Part shown: positions 43,815 through 56,600 of the stretch, one piece after another
How positions within the stretch are numbered: position 1 is the first letter of the stretch
Layout of the letters: each line of letters begins with the position of its first letter
Notes under the pieces: generated by a model
Seen by the model: only the letters and a program-made list of their open reading frames with translations
Told to the model about the DNA's origin: nothing
The model's database searches: none
Translations under genes and position numbers: made by a program
Assembly (NCBI GenBank): GCA_033439295.1
Contig: JAVTLE010000001.1
Location: forward strand, 434,001 to 498,000
DNA length: 64,000 bases
Reading direction: 5' to 3'
From: Deuterostichococcus epilithicus
Taxonomy: Eukaryota > Chlorophyta > Trebouxiophyceae > Prasiolales > Stichococcaceae

Positions 43815-46753
43815 ATGGCGACCCACAGTCCCGAGGAGCTCAAGCACTGCCCGGGCTGCGGTCTGCAGAAGCCGCTGTCGATGTTCCACAAGAACCGCTC
43901 CAAGTAAGTACGGGCAGCTTCTGCCAAACCTCCTGCGCCACTCTGCATACACATACAGCCTTGCTAGGGTTCCTGAACACCTGCTGTTTCGACCTGCCCA
44001 ACAGCGACGATCCATGAGACTCTATCTTGTAGACGATACTGTCTGATGCTGACCAAAAACCTCAGTCCGTGCGACGCGTCTTGGATCGCAGGCCGGACCT
44101 GCACGCCTCCGACTGCAAGAGCTGCGCCAACGCCGGCGTACAGCGCAAGCGGCAGGCCAAGCGGGCGCTGGGCGTCGCCAGTGGTGGCCGCGGCCGCAAG
44201 CACGCAAGCCTCTATGTGATCGCCGACGCCGCTGCCGCTGCCGAGGCCCGTCAGAGCGACGGCAGCGATGGCGATGCCTGGGCCGGCAGCCCCGGCCGCG
44301 GTTTACAGCGGCAGCGCTCAAGCGGAGCGGAAGACAAGCCCCGGCTGCAGCTGCCTATGAAGCGGCATGCCTCCGCGAGCATGGCTGACGCCTCGCCCGT
44401 CGTCCGTGCTGCAGCGGCCCGCTTCGGCAACAGGGGCCAAGTGCACTTCGGAGGCGACTCGCCCGCTCACGGTGAGGGCTTGATTCCCTCGATCTAGTCG
44501 AGCTTGTAGTCTGTGATGCGCGATTTTTTCCTCCGGAACTGCCCCGGAAGGTCCATGATAGCAGGCTGTCGGGCCGGTGCCAGCTGGCCCAAGAACAGTA
44601 CAACAGGGCCTTTCATGCTCTGTCGGGCCGTCCTCGAGACCACTCGCGGACATCCCTGACCTTACTGCAGTGGCTCAGTGTCGCGAGCGGTGGCACAGCG
44701 AGTCGCCGCTGCAGAGCTTTCCAAGGAGTCGTATCGCGGGAGGGGCACTGAGCCCTTCGAACTTCGTCCTCTGCTTGTGCATTATGTCACCAAAGGCCGT
44801 CTGCAGTGGTGCACTGCTGCTGATGCAGGCGGTCAGCACCTGGGCGGCGACGGGAACCAGTCACCATTCGGCTATAGCGTCCACGATGCCCCGGCGTCGA
44901 CGCTGCAGGAGGCACTGGCACAGCAGCGACTGCAGGCCGTGCCCGCTGCCGGCCGCCCCTTGCTGCCCGGCGCCGCCGGGGGCGCACTGTCGAACTTCCG
45001 CCCATTTGGCGCCGCGTCGCCAGCGCCACCGGCGCCGCCAGCGCCGGCGGGCGGCATGTTGCTCCGGCGCAGCCGCCTGTGCCGCATGGAGCGCTGCGCG
45101 GCGNCGGACTTTGACGCTGACGCCGCGCAGCCTGACGGTCTGGCCGCCGACTGCCGCACCTGCGCCGCGGCCACGCAGCTGCTGGCATGGGTGCAGCGGG
45201 AGGCTGAGCTGGCCAACCTCACATGGCAGGCGGTGCGCGCTCAGCATGGCGACGCCTCGCCCGCGGCAGCCGCCGCCAAGGCCGCCGCCGACTCCACTGC
45301 GCACAAGTACATATCGGCGCTCGCCACGATGCAGCCGCCAGGATGGACCGGGCCCGATGCTGCCACCGCCGGCAGCGGTGCGGCAGGGGCTGTGCCGGCG
45401 CTGCAGCTCCCAGCACTGACCGGCGCTCGGCGTCCTGCTCCGCAGTACAGCAGCAGCAGCGGCGCGCTGGCGGCGGCGCTCACCGAGCTGGTGGCCAGCC
45501 CGCCGGCGCCGCCGCCACGGCAGGAGCTGCACCAGATTGCGCGCGGGCTGTCGCTCTCGCCGCCGTCGCAGGCCGCGTCCGCGCCGTCCGCGGCCTTGCA
45601 GCCGGCACTGGACTCCGCGCTGCGGGCGTGCCGCTGCTGCGGCGGACCCGCGGCCGGACCGCTGGCGGGCGCCGGCGGCGATATGCCGNCCGTGTGTCAG
45701 CGCTGCGCCGGCGGTGGGGGCCCAGCCCGCTCCAGCGGTGCGGCCGGCGGCGACGCCGGCGCCGGCGGGTCCAGCGACCGTTCAGCGAGCGCGTCCATGC
45801 GGCTGGACTCCTTCGGCAGCCGCAGGGACGCCAGCCTGCGGGAGCTGGCGGCCCGCAGCGTCAGCAGCACCTCCACCAACACGCAGCAGCTGCTGGCGCT
45901 GGCCGGCTGGCTGGGCGAGGAGCAGGACCGGCTGGGGGCGCGCCTCGGCAGCGCGCTCAGCCTGGGCACCGCCTCCACCACTGGCGCCGAGGCGGCGCCG
46001 GCGAGCCAGGCGAAGAAGTGCGTGTGATGCCTGCACTTCCCTTGCATTCGGGCTTCTGAACAGCTCGCGCCAGGTTGGCGGCATTGCGGCAATGCAGCTG
46101 GCATGACAGCATTCAGGATATTTATTTGTGGATTCGTGGACCCCATAGTGCAGGGTTGGGTGACGTTTGTGAGGCTGGGCACCGATGCCCTCGCCCTTAC
46201 AGCGTGTGTCATGGTATCCTGCCATCGTGAAGCCACCAGATGCCCGTGTCCACTACAAAATTCTAGCGGCCGCAGCACGGCAGAGGTCTGATAGCGCTCC
46301 TGCCATCCGCTGAACAGGGAGGCCGGTGCCAGCCTCTGGGACGTTGCGCAGCTGGGCGGCATGCAGCTGCAGCTGGCACCTGGCGGCGGCTCGGGCACCC
46401 ATCAACTCCCGCTGCCAGCTGCGCTCGGCGGTGCTGCCGCCGAGGCCAGCCCGCCGCTCACCGCGCCTGGCACCCCTGGCATACGGCCGAGTGGCATCGG
46501 TGCCCTGGCGGCAGACGAGGGACCCGCCGCAAAGCTGCCCTGGCCGTCAGCGCCGCCGCATGACGCCGCCAGCCTGCCGGCGCTCGTGCAGGCCGTGGCG
46601 GCGCTGTCAGCGCCGCCGCCGGCGCTGGGGCGTGCCAGCATGCCGCTGATGCTGGGCCCAATGGCATGGGGAGGCCGCCGCGCCCGCAGTGGCCCCGGCA
46701 CCGGCGGCATTTCGCCCGGCACGCCCTCCTCGGCGCAACACTCCGAGGGCTGA
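43815..46753 (+). CDS. 697-aa protein with three Cys-pair (zinc-ribbon-like) motifs
   Basis: Four exons join in frame: 43815-43903, 44092-44471, 44829-46017 and 46318-46753. The first motif, at residues 12-41, is CPGCGLQKPLSMFHKNRSK, then DLHASDCKSC. This C-x2-C...C-x2-C pattern resembles the small zinc ribbon C-x2-C-x3-K-x3-x-F...C-x2-C found in HNH-like and phage/algal proteins. A second copy near 45080-45170 (CRMERCAA, DFDADAAQPDGLAADCRTC) repeats the layout. A third Cys cluster near 45630-45710 has CRCCGG and CQRC. Between them are Ala/Pro/Gly linkers and Ser-rich stretches; the last exon is low complexity. Zinc binding and perhaps nucleic-acid binding are inferred from cysteine spacing only. 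Two undetermined bases (45104, 45689) lie next to motif residues. No characterised homologue is recognised. Confidence 0.72.
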
Positions 46754-48509
46754 GCCAGTGGGGCGCACGCCTGCCTGCCTGAACGGCGGCAGCCGGCAGC
46801 ACACATCAAGGAGTGCGAGCAGCGCGTGCATACCATAGCGCACACGGCGCGCCGGCTCGCACAGCACGCGCTGGTGCGCAACCACAGGCGGTGCCTGGCG
46901 GACGTGCAGCGATGCTCCGACATGAAGGTTGACACCTGACGGGGCCACAAGTAGCACGCTGGCGCCACAGCTGACGGCATTTGCGCAGCTGAGGGCATGC
47001 ACCACTAAGGGGCAGCTTGGGATGGGAAATGCAGACTCCTTTCAAATTTGTGTATTCCGTGTGTATTCCGTGCGCACATCAGCCACGCTCGGTAGCGACA
47101 GCCGCACAGAACTTTTCTCCCATTTTGGATTTACGGTTCTGAAGCTTAAAGCTTGAGAAAGATCTTTGTTGCACTTGTTTGTTTGTGGTGTCCCATGATC
47201 GTTATTCGCCAAGCTTGCTGCGCCGTTTGTCACAGCGGGATGTTGCAGACAAGCTGGTCATTTTTCTTTGTTGCTGACTGTATTTGTTTGTTATTACATC
47301 CGTCTGGCGCTGTGTCCTTAGTTCTGAACAACTCAAGTCTTTCCGATCTGCCCGAGGTAGATCGCTGCAGCAGTCCTCTCAGATACCAATCTCAACACAC
47401 AAGAATCAAAATGCGTGCCGACTGCTTCGACAAATGCCCATGTTTTAATTTCAAAATGCCACAACTTGCAAACAGTGCGGCCCAAATGTGCCTCCTCAAG
47501 CTTTGCATCAGACCGTCGAAAAATGCATGCCGGTAGCCTGGAAGGTCTGCTTAGAGACAATGGCAACCACCTGATGCGGAAGGCCGCAGATGCAGCAGAT
47601 CTGGAATGTTGATCGTTCAGCGGCATGGCCCCGCCCCAGCGCGACGCTTGGCACCAACGCCATGCATCGGACCGTCAGTGGTGCCCCATATGGCCGCATC
47701 CCCAATTGCTTGCATAGGGCGCCTGAGCCGCTGCTGCGGCAGCCGCCGCCAGCAGCTGCCGCAGGCGGAGGTTGGCGCCACCGTCGCCGCATGCCAGGCG
47801 CTGCCATGCCGCGCCGCCGGCATGCTTCACTTGGCTTCTGAAAGGGCCCCGCCACAGCCCACATGCAGCCATCCGGGCCGCAACGGGAGCCGCGCCTCAG
47901 TCGGTGACCATGCGCTGCAGCCACAGGAAGACGCACAGTAAGGTGCGTTTGAACGGCCAGACCACGTCCAATCAGGTCACACCTTGAGGTGGTTCACGGT
48001 GGTTGCGATGCCTCGGCAACCAGCAAGTGCAGGACAGCGTCGTGAAGGGAGCCGAGACAGAGGGTGCCCACTGCAGGACAAACGGGGCTGCGCTCAGGCT
48101 GTGATAGCGTAGTGCCCCTCCGGTCTGCTGGCGGGCGGCTGCCAGGGTGCAGACAGCTGGGTTTGGGCCCCTTCGAAGCCGAAAGATGACCATCCCACAC
48201 CGTACAGGCCCCAGGACACCTGCCCTTCACCAGCAAGGCGCCACAAGGCAGCGGCACCGCAGTGCACTCGTGCATTGTGAGCAGGGTACGGGGCCTCGTG
48301 TCTGTGAAGCCCCTTGGGAGGCCAGGCTCCAGTGTCAAGCCGCTCGCAAGTGGTCGAGCTCCACATGTAGGGTTCAAGTGTGCGCCTGCAGGGCTCGGCC
48401 CCCGTCCTCCCACTCGGAGCTGTTCATCAGGGTCAAGTCGAGATATGTTTCTGTTGCTGGTTATTGCTGTGAGGTAAGGGAAGCTGGGATCCAATGTCGG
48501 GACGCCCAC
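46754..48509. other. Intergenic region and unresolved 3' end of the DnaJ-type gene
   Basis: 46754-47600 is among the most AT-rich sequence in the window (TTTGTTTGTTTGTGG-like stretches near 47170-47300). It fits the 3' UTR of the preceding gene. From 47600 to 48500 there are only short conflicting frames. The last exon(s) of the minus-strand DnaJ-type gene must lie here. A possible tiny terminal exon begins after CCTCAAG at about 47990. Confidence 0.4.
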
Positions 48510-49579
48510 CTGCAGGAACCGGTCCTCGTCCTCGGAGTCGAAGCCATCCATGGACTCTAGCGCCTCGCGGCGGCCGCGGCAGCGCGTGTGCACAAAGGTG
48601 GCCCGGTGGAAGTGGCCGCCGCAGTGGGGGCAGGACACGAAGCGCTTGCCAAGGCAGGAGGGGCACAGCTCCTTGTGGCTCCACTTGCCCTCCCAGCCGA
48701 CGACGCCGGCGCCGCGGCACAGCGAGCACCTGCACGGGGGTTTATTTGGAATTAGCACACGCGGTGGCAGGAGACAGCCTGCTGAAGCTGCTCGACCGGA
48801 TGGATTGGGGGAGGCGTGTGCTAGCGGGCGTTGTCATTGTGGCCAGCAAAGACATAAGGTGTGCGACACAGGCAGAAGCTTTACGATGCTTGTGGCATTG
48901 CTGCAAGCCATGTGGTGATCGCTGGAGCTGCAGCCGCGGTCTTGGGAGCCTTGCGCTGCTGCGACGCCGCACGGTCCACTGGCAAGCTCATCTTTGAGCC
49001 ACTTTTGATGAGCAGGTGCCCCTCACGCCCAGGCATTGCAGGCAGTCGCCTGACCCGTCCAGGCCGCGGCTAGGAGGCCCAGGGAAGATGAACGCCGTCA
49101 CTGAGGCGGGGGCGTGCACTAGTTCGTGCATTTGGAGCCAGAAAGGTGCTCACCTCTCGATGCCAAAGCCGCGGCACTCCTTACAGTTGCGACAGGTGCT
49201 CCACATGCGCGCCCGCACAGCCGCCACGATGCCGCCGACGATGGTGAATAGCACCACAAACTGCGAACACGGACGTGCACGCCAGTAAGTAGGGTGCCAC
49301 CGACACGCGGCAGGGGCTTGAGGAAGTCGGCAATCAGAGCAACGCCTGCTAAGCTCTGTTGACTCGCTGCTGCATCACAAGCTGGGCCTCGATGCCGGGC
49401 GCACATGCGTTGTTCAGCGGCCGATTCGTCACAAACCGACTGTCGGGACGGGTGTCTGGCATTGCAGCACTCACCACCGAGCCGGGGCCAGAAAACAAGG
49501 GCCTCGCGACCCTGCTGAGGACGCGCAGCAGCGTCCGCGCCAGCTGCCGTGGCGAGGCGCGAAGCAACGCTCGCGCCAT
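48510..49579 (-). CDS. Membrane-anchored DnaJ-type Cys-rich zinc-finger protein (3' end unresolved)
   Basis: Three exons join in frame: 49475-49579, 49154-49260 and 48510-48729. The first encodes an Arg/Leu/Ser-rich N-terminus (MARALLRASPRQLARTLLR) like an organelle targeting peptide. The second encodes one membrane segment (FVVLFTIVGGIVAAV) followed by CRNCKECRGFGIER. The third adds CSLCRGAGVVGWEGKWSHKE, CPSCLGKRFVSCPHCGGHFH and an acidic tail (DGFDSEDEDRFLQ). The repeated C-x2-C-x-G-x-G-like knuckles form the DnaJ central zinc domain without a J-domain, as in plastid thiol/disulfide or assembly factors of the LQY1/BSD2/ORANGE type. Anchoring in a plastid or mitochondrial membrane is inferred. 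The terminal exon is not identified, so the C-terminus is incomplete. Confidence 0.75.
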
Positions 49580-50559
49580 GGACGCAAACGCGGCCGCTGC
49601 CGCCCTGGTCGGCTGTGCTGTGCACGAGATGCCTGCGATGCGGCGAACGATCTGTTGGGCCTGGTTTGATTCTAGCTGGGATGCACTTTATCCGCAGAGA
49701 TGGCCTGCGCGCACATACACGGCTCGCGGTTGGAAAGTGTCTCGGCCCAGTACCTGCCGGATGCAGTCCGCATGGGACCGCTGACTGTGACCTGGGCTGC
49801 CGTCTGTGCACGATTGCCGCGACGCCGCGGCCGCAGAGCTTGTGCCTCGCAGCCAGCAGGTCGGTGCTGGAGCGCTGCTGAAGCCAGTCAGAGGCTGGTC
49901 GGAGCGGCCTGCTGGCGCTGGCTGCATGGCTGCCGCCTGCTCTGCGGTCAGGTCTGAGCTTTGCGCTGTTTGCTGGGTCGGCAAGGCTGTGCGTTGGTCG
50001 GCACCCTCTAGAGAGGCGAGCTAGGTCGCCTGCTGCTGGTGAGCTTCCGCTGAGGCGCGTTCCCACCATACGAGCACCAGAGCTGGCCTGCTGTCCGCAA
50101 TGCTGAAGCTTGGTAACGTCTGCAGAGCGATCCGCTGTTGTCGTGCAGTTGTATCGCGAGGGACACCTGGTCAGGGCTCCATATCCGAAAGGTCACAGGG
50201 GCAGCGCAAATACAAGCAGCAGCAACGAGCCCTGCCGTTGACCTTGGTTACAGAATTGATAGGCTGTCCAATGGACCGTTCGCATCTCAAACTTGGAGTG
50301 TTGCTTGCCAAAGGGACACAAGTGCTGTGCACGGGACCACGTGCCAGAAATATCCAGCGACTTTCTGGAGCCTCACATTCCCAATTTCCTTGTGTACGGG
50401 TCGCTTGGCAAAGGTTCGGACACCTTCTCCCTTTCTCTCTGTTGCCGCCTCGCCGGAGCGCCCATCGCTACCCCCTGCCACAGAGGCTGCGACCCCATCA
50501 CGCCCCGCCCCCACCTGCCCCTCCGCCACACCCCCATGCATCCTGAAACCAACCCCCAC
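49580..50559. other. Intergenic region between two minus-strand genes
   Basis: Contains the promoter of the DnaJ-type gene next to 49580 and the 3' UTR of the LPAAT gene next to 50559. Overlapping Ala/Arg/Ser-rich frames of 70-150 codons show no domain or splice support. Confidence 0.4.
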
Positions 50560-53130
50560 TCAAGCGACCTCGCTGGGCGGCAGCCGCGAAGCGATGATTT
50601 GCCGCGCCTCATCGCACATCTTGCCGGCGTTGCCGCCGGTGATGCGCGGGTGCACGATGATGCGCACGCTGCTGCCTTTGAATAGCTTGCCCTCCTGCCC
50701 GTTCGGCATCAGCCGCCCGGTATTGAGCAGGGTGATGGGAACCACCGGCACGCCCGTCTTCACAGCCACAGAGAAGGCGCCCTGCATGTCGAATTACAGA
50801 TGTGGGCATTCACAGTGATGCAGGGTGCCCGCAACTCCTGCGCCTTGGGAGCATCGGCAACATGCCCAGACCACTGCCCGGCTGCTTGCTTCAGTGCTGG
50901 TAGCATGGGTTTGCAGCGGCTCGGTCTGCGCTCCGAGATGAATCCTGCTCCGGCTGCAGGCCGACCACGCGCCCAGAAACGCACATGCAAGCCTACTAGA
51001 CAGGTCGACACAGAGCATTGAGTAGCCGCCTCGCCGGACTGGAGCGGTTGAGAGCGGCACCTTCTTGAAGGCCGCCATCTTGCCGTCCTTCGACCGCGTG
51101 CCCTCCGGGAAGAACAGCACCGATGCACCCTGCACATGCAGACGCGTCCTCAAACGCGGCTGCGGCATGCTTTGTGCGAGACATCTGGCGCCTCTGCACC
51201 ATTCGGTGCTCTGGCCTGTCGGTGTGTATCGTGTATGTCGCGATGCGAGCCGCACAGCTGAGCAAGACCGGGGGGTCAGTCAAACGTGCAATCGGGCAGC
51301 CAAGCGGAACTGCGGGCCAGACATGCTCCACCGATGCCCGTACCTGCTTCAGGAGGCTGCCACAGTGCAGCAAGCACTGCATCATGCTGCGAGTGTCCAT
51401 CCGGTCAATCATCACGTGACCTGTGTTTTGGAGAAAATCTTGCATCGCAATATCTTGAGGGGCGAGATGCTGCCGTGCCAAGGTGTTGCCGAGCAATTGC
51501 TGCAGCAGGCGACATGATTGGACGCGCAATTTGTCACTGACCAAAGGCAAAACATGCACCGAACATGCACAGGGCAGCTGTGCACCTGTGAGGAACATGC
51601 TCCAGCCGACGATAGGGATGTAAAAGTTGCTGGTCTTGGACACAAACTTGAAGGGTCGGTCCAGGTGGAACAGCGAGAAGATGTCCTGCGAAGGGTTGAA
51701 CCACCCCGCATTGATAGTTCTCTCGGGGGCAGAGAGAGGAGCCCGATGTAGGAGCGTGCTGCAGCGGCAGCCAGGGGAGGGCCTGCTGCTGCTGTGCTCA
51801 GCGTCAGGCTCGGAGCAGGCAGGAGCGATGCCTGCGCCTGCGGTGGACGCCACTGCAAGACAGCAGACGCCACCGCAAGACTGTGGACACGACGTAGCAC
51901 ATGTGCCGCTGTGCACCGTGCTTGGGTAGCCACTGATGATGCATCGGAGAGGCACTCACGAGGAAGCTCTGGTGGTTGGCCACATACACGGCCGCCTCAT
52001 CTTTCTCGGGCAGGTTCTCCAGCCCCTCCATCTGCAACATGGACTAAACCTTGTCCACGGCAATAGAAGGCCTGCCGCGGGCAAGCTACTCGGAGGCAGC
52101 AAATAGTGCTGGTTTCGGCAGCCTACTGCGATGTGGAAAGTTCGAGATTCCCGAAACTTTGCTTCTGAATCTTTCCATCGCAGCAGATAGGGACCGCCAT
52201 CTGGACTTCAGATCGAAACAACACATGCAATGCAAGAGGTTCAACACTGCATGACGGCAGACCTGCACACGGTACCAGGGGGTGGTGCTGGCGCGCGCCC
52301 AGATGTTGTTAACATTGTGCTGCCATAACCGCCTGCCAATGTGGGTGCAAATTGTCGTTTTCGTTGCTGCCAGCGACGCTGCTTCCGCACTTATGATGCT
52401 TGCAGCGCAGGCTCTGAACGGCAGGTTTTGACGTGAACACACCCAGCCGCAAGCTGGCGCCAAGTTGCAATGAAGCTGTTCTTCCAGTGAGCTTTCCAGT
52501 CTGCACCTGACTTTGTCGCGCAGCATGACAATCGGCGCCATGATCAGCATGGTCACGAAAAGCGGGAGCGATAGCGCTAGCGTCCACAAGTAAAAGAATA
52601 GGCCCCGCACGCCAGCGGCAAAGCTGCTACCCCCTGCAATATGCATGGCAAATGAACTGCTCCTTTGCACTCATACAGATCGAGGCCGCATGGCTCTCTT
52701 ATCACATTAGACGGTGCGACATCTGGCTGACGGACACGGCGTATGTGGCATGTACAATGGCATTGCGGTCACGCAGCAAAAGCCTTGTCTCACAGGTCTA
52801 CAGTCGTGCAGCAGTCTCACCTTTGTCGTCTGAAGGGAAGGACATGGACCCTGCATCTGCCGCGGCGGCGCTGCACGTGGCCGCCTGGTGCGCTTGCCGC
52901 TGCTGCGCCGCGCCGCTGCTGGTTGTGTGCATGATGCAGCGGCTGCCCTGCAGGCTGTGCGTGCTGCTGAGCTGCGCACAGTGCCGGCTGCGTTGCTGGG
53001 CCCCTGCTGGAGCTGCTGCCGGGCTGCGCATTTGACAGCACAGCATGCCGGGTGCGCTCCGCTGTCTGCTGGCGCATGCTTGCGTCGCTGGCAGGCGCAT
53101 GACGCGCAGAGACGGCGCGAACGTCTGCAT
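50560..53130 (-). CDS. 1-acyl-sn-glycerol-3-phosphate acyltransferase (LPAAT), plastid type
   Basis: Eight exons join in frame to 348 aa: 52821-53130, 52507-52633, 52263-52332, 51960-52031, 51586-51685, 51344-51420, 51061-51129 and 50560-50781. The enzyme acylates lysophosphatidic acid to phosphatidic acid. The first 100 residues are rich in Ser, Ala, Arg and Gln and poor in acids, like a chloroplast transit peptide. Membrane segments follow (GLFFYLWTLALSLPLFVTML). The PlsC motifs are in order: motif I NHQSFLD (H-x4-D, split by an intron), PFKFVSKTSNFYIPIVGW, motif II-like GHVMIDRMDTRS, motif III FFPEGTRSKDG with catalytic-site Glu and Arg, and motif IV VPVVPITLLNTG. The closest layout is plant plastid LPAT1/ATS2, feeding glycolipid synthesis. 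The start was chosen because it opens the transit-peptide exon. Confidence 0.93.
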
Positions 53131-53618
53131 ACCTGCTCCAACGGCTGACTTGAGGCTCTGCTTGGTCTACAGCGTCTCAGGATCAGAGTGATCTGAGCCC
53201 AGCCTGTGTACCTTGTCCTGACAGCAGCTGTGCCCTCGGCTCAGAGTGACTCAACTGCTAAACCTGTCACCTACAAGTCTTCAGAAGGTACAGAAATGCG
53301 AGCTATGCAACCCGGAAGTGTGCGCTGACAGGGATCTTATCTGAGTTGGCTTCCCGGCAAGTGATGTCGATGGCGCCAAGATCGGTTCTTGGAGCTGGAG
53401 CGTTTTTGCCGCAAGGTATTGCTGAATTTGCAGCTGCACTGCGTCTGAACTTTCCTTCTCACTTGTCACAGCATTGTGGCTATTCCAGTCGCTTTCGTTG
53501 CACAATGTAATCGGCTCCGACACCTCTCGATCTGTGCAGCCGAAATGTGCGGTCATTTGAAAGGAACTCTTTTAGTATAGCATTTGCTGGTTCTCTGCGC
53601 ATCAATCATACTTTTAGG
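53131..53618. promoter_or_regulatory. Intergenic region between divergent LPAAT and CLC genes
   Basis: About 490 bases lie between the LPAAT start (53130, minus) and the proposed CLC start (53619, plus). It is AT-richer than its surroundings and has no supported frame. It includes a possible TATA-like AGTATAGCAT at about 53574, some 45 bases before the CLC ATG. Co-regulation is inference from head-to-head placement. Confidence 0.45.
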
Positions 53619-56600
53619 ATGCACCAGTTCCACGAAAGCGCGCTCTTCAGCGCCTCGCGCGAAGATGGACAGGGTGATGGCAGCAGCAGTGGGGCTGAAG
53701 CCGGCCCAAGTGGGGAGGGATCTACCCCCAAGGCCACTAAAGGAGCACTCAGGCAAGCCATTTTCAATCGACACCATCTACTGCTGGTGTCGATCTGGCA
53801 TGGTGCGCTCGACTATGAGAGTGCCGCATGCGCATGAAAGCTGACAGTGCCATTGTGCCGATGTCCAATCAATGTTTCATCCTGTGGACGGTCGTCGTCT
53901 TTCCACAGCCATTTTCTGGAGCTTTCTGCCGACGACGAGTCGACTACGGCGAAGTTGACGGCGCGACAGGGGCGGAAGAGCCTAGGCGGCATCGCGCTGC
54001 ATGCTATAGGAGCTCAGGTGATATCCTTCCTGAGAAATAATTGTTGAAGTGCTCCTAGCTCAGGAGCACTCTTGTCGCGCTGGTCTTGCAAAGCATTCAC
54101 TTTTTCTTGTGATATCCTGCGATGCAATGATGCAGCAGCAGTTCACTTCACTCGTCCAAGCAATGTGCTGTTTCGCTGCAGGTCTCAGCCATCACGCACA
54201 AAATTGTTCCACAGCTGGCCCCCGGCGCAGCAGCGGCTGCCGACGCGCCCGCGACGGTGCATGGCGCGCCTGAGAACGCACAGGTGAGCATCGGCCTTAG
54301 CCGCGGCGTGCAGCTGCATGGCAGCGCCGCAAGGACGCGACACAGCGTCCAATGAGCGACGCAAAACACCACAAATTGACAGATTGCTGAACCGGGAACC
54401 GTGATCATCAGGCTGACCGTTGGTCTTTCGTTTGTCATGCAGCAAAGCCGGGAGCTGCTCGAGCGACTGAAGCGCATGGATGCCTTCGAGACCCAGAACT
54501 TCGATACAACAGTGAGGCAGTGCGCCAGCTGCCTGTCAAACTTAAGACTGCCTGAAGCTAGCCCCCGCCCTACTCTCAGAGCATTGTTGAAGATGACCAG
54601 GAGAGGGAAACACCCGTGTTTCTCCACAACTTCAGGACAATAACATCGAGAGAGAGACGCACATGAACCGCGAGTACATTGACTACACGACAGAGGAGAG
54701 CTGGCGCTGGGCGATCGCATGTGAGTGGAGATTGCTCACCTGCATGATGCGCTTTGTGTCTGGACACTGTGCATGCCTGTCGCTCCCGTCTGTTTGCTGA
54801 ACCAACCTTGGTGCATTTCTGCGGCGCCTCGACTTCCCCTACAGTCCCTGCTGTACTGAATGTTTGCAACTCGCAGCTGATCGTCGGTGACGACTGCTCT
54901 TAACCGCATCCACAGTCTTGATTGGAGTCTTTATGGGCGTGCTGGGCTTTGCGGTGGACTGGGCGGTTGTGACGCTGAACACATGGAAGTTTGGCGCCAC
55001 ACGCCGCGTCATCCAGGCGGCCGGCGGCGGCGTCCTGCTGCCCTACCTGACGTTCTGCGCCTTCTCTGTGGGGTGCGCATCTAAAAAGTGCTGTGGAGGT
55101 GCATGTGCATAGATGAAGGTTCCTTGTGGCCCTCCTGACATGATGCACTGCAATCAGTGCATCTCTGCCATGCTAGCCCGATGATGTCACAACCTGCTGG
55201 TGCAGAAGCCAAGCTGTATGCGGCCATTGGCGATGTGCTTCAGACTGCTTCAGTTGAATTGTCCCAGATGTCTTGACACCACGCTAGCTGGTCGCAGATT
55301 TGTTGCGGTTTCGGGGAGCCTCGTGTCTTGGGGCGCTCCTCTGGCCGCCGGCAGCGGCATCCCCGAGATCAAGACCTACCTCAACGGCGTCCGCATCCGA
55401 GGTGTTGTATGCAGGAGTCTCAACGGACCACAACTGCAAAGAAATTCTGAAGCAGGGCTGTGGCGGTCGGAAACCTGCAGATGGACCGTCGCCTGCCGTG
55501 TGCATGCAGTACCGCATGAGTCTCCGCATCAAATGGCGTAGGAGGGCGCTGCTGAGGGCCTGGAGATGCCACGTATGCCTGTAGGGCTGCTGGCGATGCG
55601 CACGCTGGCCTGCAAGCTGGTCGCGGTTGCCTTCTCGATGGGCGGCGGCCTGATCGCCGGCAAGGACGGGCCGCTGATTCATGCGGGCGGCATCATCGGT
55701 GGCGGTCTCGCGGGCATGGGCTCCAGGTGCTCACTCATCTAAAATCTTATGATCAGCTCGCTTGCAGGCATGTTGAAGGAAAGTAGAGGTCGGCGGCTGC
55801 ATCGCGAGCAGAGCATCTTCGTCTGCAGCTCGTGGGCGCCCAATGTCCTCGACTGCTGAACGATCCGCACAAGATCTGCACGACTCGCACCGCTGCCTTT
55901 AAGCTGACAAATCGTTGCCCCCCGGCGCGCAGGACGCTGACAAAGGTGCTGGGTTTTCCGGTAGCGGCGCCGCGGCAGTGGGGCGGCTTCTTCCGCTCCG
56001 ACGCCGAGCACCGCGATTTCGTGCTGATCGGCACCGCCGCCGGCCTGGCGTCCGCCTTCTCGACGCCCATCGGCGGCCTGCTGCTGGCCATCGAGCAGGT
56101 ATCAAAACGAGTGCCATCACCTGCGCCCATCATCTGTTGCCGGCCTTGCAGTTGACTGAATATGGTGCCAGTGGTCAGCTGATGTGCACCACAGACGCGC
56201 GCAGATTGTATCATCCTCATGCATGCGCACAAAATGCACGACATACATAGGCTGACCGATGCTATCTTGTGCGCTGCAGGGCAGCAGCTTCCTGACGATC
56301 GGCCTATTCTGGCGCGGCTTCCTGGCGACATGTACCACAACTGTTGTGCTCCACTTCCTGGCCTTCTTGAAAGTGCGGGGTTGGGTCCTGCAGCATACTT
56401 AAGGCCGGCAGCACCTGGTCGCATCAATCAGCTGCACCAGGCCATGCAACGACGAGGCTGACTTGTTATGGCTGCCGCAGCTTCATGCAGCAGCCTAAGA
56501 CGTGGCTCTTGACTCTGTCCTGCAATATGGAGAGCCACAGCAATCAGGAAGCAGGGCGTGCATGTGTCTCTGATTGCGTCTCCTGCGTGACGCAGTCCTC

